This document shows, piece by piece, positions 1 through 7,667 of a DNA stretch of 22,237 nucleotides (the first letter of the stretch is position 1; the number at the start of each line of letters is the position of its first letter). The stretch is taken from assembly GCA_014846175.1 (NCBI GenBank), contig RKAV01000058.1:1-22237 (forward strand), in the 5' to 3' direction. The translations under genes and the position numbers were made by a program. The stretch is from a bacterium. Lineage in GTDB: Bacteria; Bacillota_I; Bacilli_A; RF39; UBA660. The notes under the pieces were generated by a model. That model searched no databases and had not been told where the DNA came from. It saw only the letters and a program-made list of their open reading frames with translations.

Positions 1-74
1 AGACAAAAATCATTTAATGCCTCTATTTTATTTAAATCTTTATTAGTTACTACTTCTATAGTTCTCTTATTCAT
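1..74 (-). CDS. Start of an unknown protein, cut by the window edge
   Basis: An open frame starts at an ATG at 72-74 on the minus strand and runs off the left edge. The 24 visible codons begin MNKRTIEVVTNKDLNKIEAL. The ATG lies only 2 bases after the pgk stop codon, and the AAGAGG inside the last pgk codons can serve as ribosome binding site, so the gene is probably translated together with pgk. The usual pgk neighbours tpiA and phosphoglycerate mutase start differently, so it is neither. Too little is visible to name a family. That it is a real gene is inferred from spacing and ribosome site only. Confidence 0.5.
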   Translation of the reverse strand, partial: MNKRTIEVVTNKDLNKIEALNDFC

Positions 75-76
75 CT

Positions 77-1264
77 TTATGCCTCTTTTTCTTCTATGTT
101 TTCAAGTCCTGGTAATGTGTTACCACTAAGATATTCTAAAGTAGCTCCTCCACCTGTTGAAACATGATAAAACTTATTTGTTAGAGAAAGCTTACCAGCA
201 GCAGCTACAATGTCTCCACCACCAAGTACTACTTTAGCTTTACTTTTTTCTAAGCAATTTAATAATTTATTTGTATTTTTAGCATAAAGAGAAAACTCAT
301 ATACACCTAATGGTCCATTCCAAAATACTGTCTTTGCATCCTTTAAGTATTTTTCAAAAAGACTAAGTGTCTTATTTCCTATATCTAGTCCTATCTCATG
401 AAAATCTATTTCATTAATATCTTTTTCTATTCTTTTATCACCATCTTTATATTCTAAACTACAAGCTACATCAACTGGTAAAACTATTTTATCTGGATAA
501 TCTTTTAATAATTTTTGACAGTATTCTAATGAATCCACATCAACAATTGAATTACCTATCTCATATCCTTCAGTTTGTAAGAAAGTAAAAGCCATTCCTC
601 CACCAATTAGTAATTTATCGCACTTTGGTAATAAATTATCAATAACTCCAATCTTATCAGCTACTTTTGCTCCACCCATAATAATAACAAATGGATCTTC
701 AGGATTATTTAAAATAGATAACTTTTCTAATTCTTTTTCTACTAGAAAGCCAATACCACTTTCTAGATATTTACTAATTCCATAGTTCGATGCATGTGCT
801 CTATGAATAGTACCAAAAGCATCATTAATAAATATATCACCATAACTTGCTAATTGCTTAGCAAATTCTAAATTACACTTGCTTTCTTTTTTACCATCTA
901 AATCTTCATATCTAGTATTCTGTAATAAAATAATATCTTTTTCTTTCATTTCTGAAATAGCAGTTTCAACTTTCTCTCCTACTACCTCATCTACAAATGT
1001 TACTTTTTTATTAAGCAGTTTACTAAGTCTTATAGCCACTACATCTAGGTTGTTTTTTACTTTATCACTTTCTTCTTTAATTCGTCCTAAATGACTAAGT
1101 AATATTACTTTAGCATTATTATCTATTGCATATTTAATAGTTTCTAAACTATTTTTAATTCTTGTATCATCTATTATTTTTCCATCCTTTATAGGAACAT
1201 TAAAATCACATCTTATGATTACTTTTTTATTTTTTAAATTAAAATCTCGTATTGTTTTTTTCAT
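77..1264 (-). CDS. pgk: Phosphoglycerate kinase
   Basis: Cytosolic glycolytic enzyme that moves the phosphate of 1,3-bisphosphoglycerate to ADP, making ATP and 3-phosphoglycerate. The 395 residues match the usual bacterial length. The N-terminal substrate half shows the signature KKVIIRCDFNVP (D20, N22), SHLGR at 57-61, NTR at 116-118 and NDAFGTIHRAHAS with R155. The C-terminal nucleotide half has GGAKVADKIG, NGPLGVYEF and the glycine-rich GGGDIVAAAG. The start is preceded by AGGGTGAG. Gap lies upstream in the same direction, but a terminator separates them and a separate promoter is likely, so gap and pgk need not be made in equal amounts. The next gene starts 2 bases after the stop. Nothing is missing or broken. 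Confidence 0.98.
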   Translation of the reverse strand: MKKTIRDFNLKNKKVIIRCDFNVPIKDGKIIDDTRIKNSLETIKYAIDNNAKVILLSHLGRIKEESDKVKNNLDVVAIRLSKLLNKKVTFVDEVVGEKVETAISEMKEKDIILLQNTRYEDLDGKKESKCNLEFAKQLASYGDIFINDAFGTIHRAHASNYGISKYLESGIGFLVEKELEKLSILNNPEDPFVIIMGGAKVADKIGVIDNLLPKCDKLLIGGGMAFTFLQTEGYEIGNSIVDVDSLEYCQKLLKDYPDKIVLPVDVACSLEYKDGDKRIEKDINEIDFHEIGLDIGNKTLSLFEKYLKDAKTVFWNGPLGVYEFSLYAKNTNKLLNCLEKSKAKVVLGGGDIVAAAGKLSLTNKFYHVSTGGGATLEYLSGNTLPGLENIEEKEA

Positions 1265-1286
1265 ATTGCCAACTCACCCTAAAGAC

Positions 1287-1315
1287 AGTATAACATTTTT
1301 TTAAGAAGAAAAAAA
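1287..1315 (-). promoter_or_regulatory. Likely pgk promoter (extended -10)
   Basis: TATACT at 1287-1292, preceded by TG and one base, forms an extended -10. The -35 position at 17 bp spacing is TTTTTT, the T-run of the gap terminator. A weak -35 is tolerated with an extended -10 in Firmicutes. The predicted start is about 15-20 bases before the pgk ATG. No transcript data. Confidence 0.45.
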
Positions 1316-1332
1316 GAAAAGCTAAGCTTTTC
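1309..1332 (-). terminator. Intrinsic terminator after gap
   Basis: In the minus-strand RNA, GAAAAGC and GCUUUUC pair (1316-1322 with 1326-1332) around a UUA loop, followed at once by seven U. It lies 8 bases after the gap stop codon. The stem is AU-rich, so some read-through into pgk is plausible. Confidence 0.75.
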
Positions 1333-1340
1333 CCTTAATT

Positions 1341-2342
1341 TTATAGACTTAAAAAGTATTTAGCACATCTTACCATTTGATAAGAGTAACTCATTTCATT
1401 ATCATACCAAGCTATTATTTTAACAAGTTGCATATCATCAGTTTCATTAACAGTAGTTAATAAACCATCTACCATAGAACCATAACTCATACCAATGACA
1501 TCACTAGAAACAATTGGATCGGTAGTAAAACCTAATGTTTCATTTTGATTGTTTTTTAATGCTTCATTTATTTCTTCTTTAGTAACATTTTTCTTTAATT
1601 TCAAAACTAAATCAACAACTGAACCAGTTATCACAGGAACACGCATTGCCATTCCTGATAGTTTACCATCAAGTGAAGGTATTACTTTTCCAATAGCACT
1701 AGCTGCTCCTGTACTAGTTGGTACTATATTAGCAGCACTTGCTCTACCTCGTCTTGCATATATTCCTTTTTTATGAGCAACATCTAAATTTGCTTGATCA
1801 TTTGTATATGCATGAACTGTAGTCATATAACCACTCTCAATCCCAAATTCTTTTTCAATAACGTTTAAAACTGGTGCTAAACAGTTAGTAGTACAACTAG
1901 CTGCAGAAATAATCTTATCATTTTTATCTAAGATATTTTCATTTACATTATATACTACTGTCTTAACATCACCCTTAGCTGGAGCAGATATAACTACTTT
2001 TTTTGCTCCTGCTTCTATATGAAGACTTGCTTTTTCAAGGGAGGTGAATAACCCTGTACATTCATAAACTAAATCAATATCTAGTTCTTTCCATGGTAAT
2101 AATGATGGGTCTTTTTCACTTAAAACTTTTATTTTTTTATCTCCTACAATAAGCATATCATTATCAAAAGATATTTCTTCTTTTTTATAAGGTCGATGAG
2201 CCGTATCATATTTTAATAAATATGCTAACTGTTCTGCATCAGTTAAATCATTGATAGCAACTATTTCAAAATCACTATCCTGATCCATTATTCTAAAAAT
2301 AAGTCTTCCTATTCTTCCAAAACCATTTATTGCTACTCGCAT
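1341..2342 (-). CDS. gap: Glyceraldehyde-3-phosphate dehydrogenase, type I
   Basis: Glycolytic enzyme that oxidises glyceraldehyde 3-phosphate with NAD and phosphate to 1,3-bisphosphoglycerate, the substrate of the neighbouring pgk. The 333 residues are normal length. The Rossmann start AINGFGRIGR is at residues 4-13. D32 after the second strand fits NAD preference. The catalytic motif SAASCTTNC gives Cys150 as nucleophile, with His177 in TVHAYT as its partner. The C-terminal WYDNEMSYSYQM is typical. AGGAAGAG precedes the ATG. No CggR-type repressor lies upstream, unlike Bacillus; instead a 55-residue membrane peptide and a nucleotidase-like gene precede it closely and probably share its transcript. 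Confidence 0.98.
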   Translation of the reverse strand: MRVAINGFGRIGRLIFRIMDQDSDFEIVAINDLTDAEQLAYLLKYDTAHRPYKKEEISFDNDMLIVGDKKIKVLSEKDPSLLPWKELDIDLVYECTGLFTSLEKASLHIEAGAKKVVISAPAKGDVKTVVYNVNENILDKNDKIISAASCTTNCLAPVLNVIEKEFGIESGYMTTVHAYTNDQANLDVAHKKGIYARRGRASAANIVPTSTGAASAIGKVIPSLDGKLSGMAMRVPVITGSVVDLVLKLKKNVTKEEINEALKNNQNETLGFTTDPIVSSDVIGMSYGSMVDGLLTTVNETDDMQLVKIIAWYDNEMSYSYQMVRCAKYFLSL

Positions 2343-2362
2343 TATATCTCTTCCTTTCTTAT

Positions 2363-2530
2363 TTATTCATTTACTGTTTCCTTAAATTCTGATACAGTAT
2401 TGCCTTTACTATCTTTCTTTTCTATTCCACTTGTATATACTAAATAAGTTATAGCAAATAAAATAACAAAGAATAAACATATAAAGAAAATTAATGTTCC
2501 CATACCAAAACCTTTATTATTTAGTTTCAT
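2363..2530 (-). CDS. 55-residue single-pass membrane peptide, pilin-like N-terminus
   Basis: A small gene with a very good ribosome binding site (AAGGAGG, 5 bases before the ATG at 2528-2530). The peptide begins MKLNNKGFGMGTLIFFI, has one hydrophobic segment at about residues 12-32, then a charged tail of about 20 residues ending in VNE. The NNKGFG followed directly by a hydrophobic helix resembles the leader and N-terminal helix of type IV pilin-like proteins. However, the usual glutamate five residues after cleavage is absent and there is no globular domain. It lies 9 bases after the nucleotidase-like gene and 20 bases before gap, so all three are probably one operon. Function is unknown; the pilin resemblance may be chance. 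Confidence 0.75.
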   Translation of the reverse strand: MKLNNKGFGMGTLIFFICLFFVILFAITYLVYTSGIEKKDSKGNTVSEFKETVNE

Positions 2531-2539
2531 TTTTCCTCC

Positions 2540-3142
2540 TTATAATATTTCTACTGGAGCAAATTTTTCTGTTATTTCTTGATATATTTGATACCATGAA
2601 TAAACTCTGATTACATTACTACCACTACAAGTTTGATTATATGGAGCATCAAAAACAAAAACTGGAATAATCTTACTAATCATATCAACATTAGTTTTTT
2701 TATCTTCTATCATAATATCAAATTTACCATTTATACATTTTTCCTTTTTATTAGTAGTACCCGTAATTATTCCATCATATTCAATATTATATTTATTTAA
2801 CCAATGTTTAACATAAAAATCACTCATACCAGCATACTGGTTAGTTAAATATTGATTATCCCTTGCTGTTAAAATAAATATTTCATGTCCATCTTGTCTT
2901 AATTTATGAATTACTTCAGTAGCAAAAGGACGTGGTGGTATTGCTAATAATAACTCGAAAATGTATTGTTTCCAAAATTCTTTATTTTCTTCTCTAGTTA
3001 AATAAAATTGTTCTTCCATATAATATCCTTTAGGATTAAACCCACGATTAATATTATAATCTGAACAAAACTTAGAACCATAAGCAAAATGCCATTCAGC
3101 TACATCGTTCAATACTCCATCTACATCTACACCTATACGCAT
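2540..3142 (-). CDS. HAD-superfamily nucleotidase-like phosphatase (NT5C/YqfW type)
   Basis: Probable cytosolic phosphatase, perhaps acting on (deoxy)nucleoside monophosphates. HAD motif I is DVDGV at residues 6-10 (D6 nucleophile, D8 acid/base). Motif II is the Thr of LTAR at 91-94. A lysine around 132-134 could be motif III, and motif IV is MIEDKKTNVD with E146 and D147. The late FDAPYNQ matches the conserved PYN found in the 5'(3')-deoxyribonucleotidase family. The cap lies between motifs I and II and is rich in aromatic residues. The 200 residues suit the family. AGAAGGTG precedes the ATG. The family call is good; the substrate is not shown by the sequence. Confidence 0.82.
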   Translation of the reverse strand: MRIGVDVDGVLNDVAEWHFAYGSKFCSDYNINRGFNPKGYYMEEQFYLTREENKEFWKQYIFELLLAIPPRPFATEVIHKLRQDGHEIFILTARDNQYLTNQYAGMSDFYVKHWLNKYNIEYDGIITGTTNKKEKCINGKFDIMIEDKKTNVDMISKIIPVFVFDAPYNQTCSGSNVIRVYSWYQIYQEITEKFAPVEIL

Positions 3143-3167
3143 ATTAACACCTTCTTATTCTATTCTT

Positions 3168-3196
3168 ATTCTAACAAATATTAAGACAAAAGAAAA
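3168..3196 (-). promoter_or_regulatory. Possible promoter of the nucleotidase-like gene
   Basis: TAGAAT at 3168-3173, preceded by TGT, gives an extended -10. At 17 bp spacing the -35 position is TTTTCT (3191-3196), which is the end of the terminator of the deacetylase gene. The same layout recurs before pgk, the deacetylase and the gene after tuf. Confidence 0.35.
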
Positions 3197-3222
3197 GTGA
3201 CAAAATAATTATTGACACTTTT
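3183..3222 (-). terminator. Intrinsic terminator after the deacetylase gene
   Basis: AAAAGUG (RNA from 3216-3222) pairs with CACUUUU (3193-3199). After one U-U mismatch CAA pairs with UUG, and an AU-rich loop closes it. A U-rich tail (UUUUCUUUUG) follows. It begins 5 bases after the stop codon. Confidence 0.6.
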
Positions 3223-3227
3223 TCACA

Positions 3228-3974
3228 TTAATAAGGTAAACTTAATCTTAAAGAAAATTTCCATAATGGCATTCCATTAGTAATATTAAGTCTTGGTATC
3301 GTATAAATATTATCATTACGACTAGCTTTTCTATGTTCCTTACCTGGTCCAAAACCAAAGGCCATTTTATACTTTTTAGTTTTTAAAACTTTAATAATAT
3401 CTTCATTATAATGACCATAAGGATATGCAAAGTATTTGGTATTAACAACATCTTCCATTTTATCAAAATCAGCTGTTAAATAATCTATTCCCTTTTCTAT
3501 TGATTTATCATAATGAAGATTATAAGAATGAGAAGCTATTTCTATATTGGGATAATTCTTTTTTATTAATTCTAACGTATCTTTATTCATATAATTTTTA
3601 TTTTCTCCAATCTCATTAGAACCAATATAGAAAACAGTTGCCTTCATATTATATTTTTTCAGTAAAGGAAATGCTAAATCATAATTAGATTGATAACCAT
3701 CATCCATTGTTATTAAAACACTTTTTCTAGGAATTTTTTTATTACCTTTATAGTAATCATAAAATTCATCAAGACTTAATGTTTTATAATGATACCTCTT
3801 TAAGTATTTTAATTGTTCTTCAAACTCATTTATTGGCATGATAAATATATCTTCTTCTTTTTCTTTACTAAAGGAATGATATCCTAAAACTGCTACCTTT
3901 TGATCTTTATATACAAAAAGGAAAACAAAAGATACCAATAATCCAATTATAACTAATACCTTAATAAATTTCAT
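3228..3974 (-). CDS. Membrane-anchored polysaccharide deacetylase (NodB domain)
   Basis: Likely removes N-acetyl groups from peptidoglycan or another cell-surface polysaccharide, outside the membrane. A signal-anchor helix spans residues 5-22 after MKFIK. The NodB domain follows: motif 1 TMDDG (D91, D92, with Met for the usual Phe), motif 2 SHSYNLH (H149, H154, metal ligands), motif 3 FAYPYG and a late IPRLNI. I chose the ATG at 3972-3974, 6 residues inside a longer frame that opens with TTG, because AGAGGTG sits 5 bases before it. The 248 residues are short but complete. Whether it acts on GlcNAc or MurNAc cannot be told. It stands alone between two terminators. Confidence 0.88.
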   Translation of the reverse strand: MKFIKVLVIIGLLVSFVFLFVYKDQKVAVLGYHSFSKEKEEDIFIMPINEFEEQLKYLKRYHYKTLSLDEFYDYYKGNKKIPRKSVLITMDDGYQSNYDLAFPLLKKYNMKATVFYIGSNEIGENKNYMNKDTLELIKKNYPNIEIASHSYNLHYDKSIEKGIDYLTADFDKMEDVVNTKYFAYPYGHYNEDIIKVLKTKKYKMAFGFGPGKEHRKASRNDNIYTIPRLNITNGMPLWKFSLRLSLPY

Positions 3975-3993
3975 AATAACACCTCTAATCAAG

Positions 3994-4022
3994 AGAATAG
4001 CATAATTTTTTCAAAAAGAAAA
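3994..4022 (-). promoter_or_regulatory. Possible promoter of the deacetylase gene
   Basis: TATTCT at 3994-3999 is preceded by TGC, an extended -10. The -35 position at 17 bp is TTTTCT, inside the T-rich tail of the rpoC terminator. The 5' leader would be only about 13 bases. Confidence 0.4.
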
Positions 4023-4040
4023 GAGTAGCAAACACTACTC
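4013..4040 (-). terminator. Intrinsic terminator at the end of rpoC
   Basis: GAGUAG (4035-4040) pairs with CUACUC (4023-4028) around UGUUUG, followed by UUUUCUUUUU. The rpoC stop codon UAG is part of the first arm, so the hairpin starts before translation ends. Confidence 0.7.
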
Positions 4041-7000
4041 CATAATTTCGTCTTCTAATTTATCTAATGGTTCATCATCCATTAGTTCACTTTCTAAGTT
4101 GTAAGATACATCGCGATAATGTTTTAAACCAGTACCAGCAGGAATTAGTTTACCAAGTAAAACGTTTTCCTTAAGTCCTTCTAGTTTATCTACTTTACCA
4201 CGAATTGATGCATCTGTTAAGATTCTAGTTGTCTCTTGGAATGATGCTGCAGATAAGAATGAATCTGTTTCAAGTGATGCCTTAGTAATTCCTAAAAGGA
4301 TAGGACGACCAGTAGCTGGCTTCTTTCCTTTAATAATAATATCTTTATTACCTTCTGTAAATTCACGGAAATTAACAAGGCTACCAGGTAAGAATGTAGT
4401 ATCACCACCATCAACAATACGAATTTTACTAATCATTCTACGAGCAATTACTTCAATATGTTTATCAGAAATATCAACACCTTGAGAACGGTAGGTATTT
4501 TGAACTTCTTTTAAGATATACTCTTGAGTTGTAATTGGATCTGTTACTGCTAATAATTCTTTTGGACTAATAGCTCCTTCTGTTAGTTTATCTCCACAAT
4601 GAACTTCTTGTCCTTTTTCAACAGCAAGTTTAGCACCATAATTAGATACATGTTCTTTTGTTTCTAGTTTGTTAGTAATACTGATTTTGAATTTACCATG
4701 ATCTTCTGTAATTTTAGAAACTTTACCATCAATTTCTGCAATCGTTGCTTTTCCTTTTGGATTTCTAGCTTCAAATAATTCTTGAACACGAGGAAGACCT
4801 TGAGTAATATCTTCTCCACCAGCAACACCACCAGTATGGAATGTACGCATTGTAAGCTGAGTACCTGGTTCACCAATAGATTGAGCTGCCATTACACCAA
4901 TAGCTTCACCTATTTCTACTAAATTACCAGTTGCAAGGTTTCTACCATAACATTTTTGACATACACCTTTTTCTGTATTACATGTTAAGATTGTACGAAT
5001 TTCTACAGTTTCTATTCCTGCAGCTACTACTTTATCTGCAAGAGCCTCAGTAATAAACTCGTTACGTTCAATAATTACTTCTTTAGTATTTGGATTTATT
5101 ACCTTCTTACTTGCATAACGACCAACAATACGATCTTTTAAACTTTCAATTACTGAACCTGTCTTTTCATTAATGAAGGCATGAGCAACTACTCCTTGTT
5201 CAGTACCACAATCTTCTTCACGAACAATCATATCTTGACTAACATCAACAAGACGACGTGTTAAGTAACCAGAGTCAGCTGTCTTTAATGCTGTATCAGC
5301 ATCACCCTTACGCGCAGAGTGTGTAGATAAGAAGAATTCGGATACTGAAAGACCTTCTTTAAAGTTTGAAAGAACTGGAATTTCAATCGGATCTCCGTTT
5401 GGTTTTTGCATTAATCCACGCATACCAGCAACTTGAGTAAAGTTTGAAATATTACCACGAGCCTTAGAGTGCATCATCATGAAGATTGGGTTATCAATTT
5501 GTTCCTTTGATATTTCTTCAAGCTCAGATTGAACTTTATCTTTAACCCCATACCAAGTTTCAATAACTTTTTCATGACGTTCTTCTTCAGTTATTAAACC
5601 ACGAGAGTATTGTTTATTAATTTTATCAACCATGGCTTGTCCTTCATCAACAAATTCTTGTTTATGACGACTAGTAGCAATATCTGACATTGAAACAGTA
5701 ATACCAGCTATTGTTGAATAATAGAAACCTAAGTCTTTCATTTTATCTAGCATCGCAGAAGTTTCAGTAGTTTTATAACGCTTAAATACTTGAGCAATAA
5801 CTTTCTCCAATGTTCCTTTAGCAAATGGCTTAACTAAATCCATTTTACTAATTTCTTCTTTAATATTAACTCCTTGTGGTAAGAAATACTTATTTGGAGT
5901 AATATTTTGAATATTCTCATCAGTTGGTTCATTAATATATGGAAATGAATCTGGTAAGATTTCATTAAACTTAATTTTACCAACTGTAGTAACTAAATAT
6001 TTACCTTTTTGAGTTTCTGTAAATAGTTTATATTTAAATGAATTTACTGGAATAACAATTCGAGTATGAAGGGTTATTTCACGTCTTTCATAAGCCATTA
6101 AAGCTTCATTACAATCCTTGAAGACACGACCTTCACCATCTTCATTTGCTTTTTCCATTGTAATATAGTAATTACCTAAAACCATATCTTGGCTTGGTGT
6201 AACAATTGGATCACCACTCTTAGGATGAAGAATGTTGTTAGAACCTAACATTAACAATCTAGCTTCTGCTTGAGCTTCTTCTGATAATGGAACATGGACA
6301 GCCATCTGGTCACCATCGAAGTCAGCATTGAAAGCAGGACATACTAATGGATGTAATCTAATGGCTTTACCACCAACTAAAACTGGTTCAAAAGCTTGAA
6401 TTCCTAAACGGTGTAATGTAGGTGCACGGTTTAATAAAATTGGATGTTCTTTAATTACATCTTCAACAATATCCCAAACTATTGGATCTTGATTTTCAAT
6501 TAATCTCTTAGCTGCTTTAATATTATGAGCAATATCTCTACTTACTAAACCATTAATAACATGTGGTTTAAATAATTCTAGAGCCATTTCCTTTGGAATA
6601 CCACATTGATACATCTTTAATGATGGACCAACAACGATAACTGAACGTCCAGAATAATCAACACGTTTACCTAATAAGTTTTGACGAAAACGTCCTTGCT
6701 TACCTTTTAACATACTAGAAATTGATTTTAAAGGACGATTTCCAGCACCAGTAACACTTCTACCTCTACGTCCATTGTCGAACAATGCATCAACTGCTTC
6801 TTGAAGCATTCTCTTTTCATTTTGAATAATAATTCCAGGTGCTCCCAAATCAATTAATTTTTTTAAACGATTATTACGATTAATAACACGGCGATATAAA
6901 TCATTTAAATCACTGGTAGCAAATCTTCCACCGTCTAATTGAATCATCGGACGTAACTCAGGTGGTATAACTGGAATACAATCTAAAATCATCCATTCTG

Positions 7001-7667
7001 GTTTTTGTCCTGACTGATAAAAAGCATTTAAAACATCTAATCTCTTTAATAAACGAACTCTTTTTTGTCCTTGAGCAGTTTCAAGTTCTTTAGTAATTTC
7101 ATTAATATCATGTTCTAAATCAACTTGTTTTAATAAAGCTTTAATAGCTTCAGCACCCATACCTACTTTAAAACCATTACCATATTTTTCATAATAAGCA
7201 CGGTATTCTTTTTCAGATAAAGTTTGCTTATTTTCAAGTGGAGCATTTCCTTTATCAATTACAACATAACTAACAAAGTATAATACTTCTTCTAAGTCTC
7301 TTGGACTCATATCAAGAACTAATCCCATACGAGATGGAACCCCCTTGAAAAACCAGATATGAGAAACAGGACTAGCAAGTTCTATATGTCCCATTCTCTC
7401 ACGTCTTACTTTAGCTTTAGTAACTTCTACACCGCAGCGATCACAAACAATGTTTTTATAACGAACACGTTTATACTTTCCACAAGCACATTCAAAATCT
7501 TTAGTAGGTCCAAAAATCTTTTCACAGAAAAGTCCATCACGTTCAGGTCTTAAAGTACGATAATTGATAGTTTCTGGCTTTTTAACTTCACCATGAGACC
7601 ATTCTCTTATCTTTTCTGGAGATGCAATTCCAATCTTAATTCCATCGAATCTATTTACTTCCATCAT
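4035..7667 (-). CDS. rpoC: DNA-directed RNA polymerase subunit beta'
   Basis: Largest RNA polymerase subunit, carrying half of the catalytic centre. The 1210 residues are close to the Bacillus size and lack the large insertions of proteobacteria. The N-terminal zinc finger has C60, C62, C75 and C78. The catalytic NADFDGDQ gives D449, D451 and D453 for the active-site magnesium. A second zinc site combines the Cys of REEDCGTEQ with three in [11 protein letters not shown]. The trigger loop [14 protein letters not shown] lies near residue 940. The reading frame starts inside the last codons of rpoB (17 bases shared), with GAGGGGG before the first of two adjacent ATGs; the second ATG is possible. 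The stop codon lies inside a terminator stem. Confidence 0.98.
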   Translation of the reverse strand: MMEVNRFDGIKIGIASPEKIREWSHGEVKKPETINYRTLRPERDGLFCEKIFGPTKDFECACGKYKRVRYKNIVCDRCGVEVTKAKVRRERMGHIELASPVSHIWFFKGVPSRMGLVLDMSPRDLEEVLYFVSYVVIDKGNAPLENKQTLSEKEYRAYYEKYGNGFKVGMGAEAIKALLKQVDLEHDINEITKELETAQGQKRVRLLKRLDVLNAFYQSGQKPEWMILDCIPVIPPELRPMIQLDGGRFATSDLNDLYRRVINRNNRLKKLIDLGAPGIIIQNEKRMLQEAVDALFDNGRRGRSVTGAGNRPLKSISSMLKGKQGRFRQNLLGKRVDYSGRSVIVVGPSLKMYQCGIPKEMALELFKPHVINGLVSRDIAHNIKAAKRLIENQDPIVWDIVEDVIKEHPILLNRAPTLHRLGIQAFEPVLVGGKAIRLHPLVCPAFNADFDGDQMAVHVPLSEEAQAEARLLMLGSNNILHPKSGDPIVTPSQDMVLGNYYITMEKANEDGEGRVFKDCNEALMAYERREITLHTRIVIPVNSFKYKLFTETQKGKYLVTTVGKIKFNEILPDSFPYINEPTDENIQNITPNKYFLPQGVNIKEEISKMDLVKPFAKGTLEKVIAQVFKRYKTTETSAMLDKMKDLGFYYSTIAGITVSMSDIATSRHKQEFVDEGQAMVDKINKQYSRGLITEEERHEKVIETWYGVKDKVQSELEEISKEQIDNPIFMMMHSKARGNISNFTQVAGMRGLMQKPNGDPIEIPVLSNFKEGLSVSEFFLSTHSARKGDADTALKTADSGYLTRRLVDVSQDMIVREEDCGTEQGVVAHAFINEKTGSVIESLKDRIVGRYASKKVINPNTKEVIIERNEFITEALADKVVAAGIETVEIRTILTCNTEKGVCQKCYGRNLATGNLVEIGEAIGVMAAQSIGEPGTQLTMRTFHTGGVAGGEDITQGLPRVQELFEARNPKGKATIAEIDGKVSKITEDHGKFKISITNKLETKEHVSNYGAKLAVEKGQEVHCGDKLTEGAISPKELLAVTDPITTQEYILKEVQNTYRSQGVDISDKHIEVIARRMISKIRIVDGGDTTFLPGSLVNFREFTEGNKDIIIKGKKPATGRPILLGITKASLETDSFLSAASFQETTRILTDASIRGKVDKLEGLKENVLLGKLIPAGTGLKHYRDVSYNLESELMDDEPLDKLEDEIME

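Noticed and set aside
879..1094. Plus-strand open frame of 71 codons
   Set aside because: It lies wholly inside pgk on the other strand, has no ribosome site, and its composition (Ser/Phe/Leu rich) is that of an antisense shadow. The same holds for the plus-strand frames at 1549-1776, 7359-7553, 11136-11450, 13080-13346, 13679-13939, 15913-16104, 17775-18014 and 18342-18548.
2343..2350. TATAAT just before the gap ATG
   Set aside because: It overlaps the start codon and so cannot be its promoter; it arises from the ribosome-site spacer.
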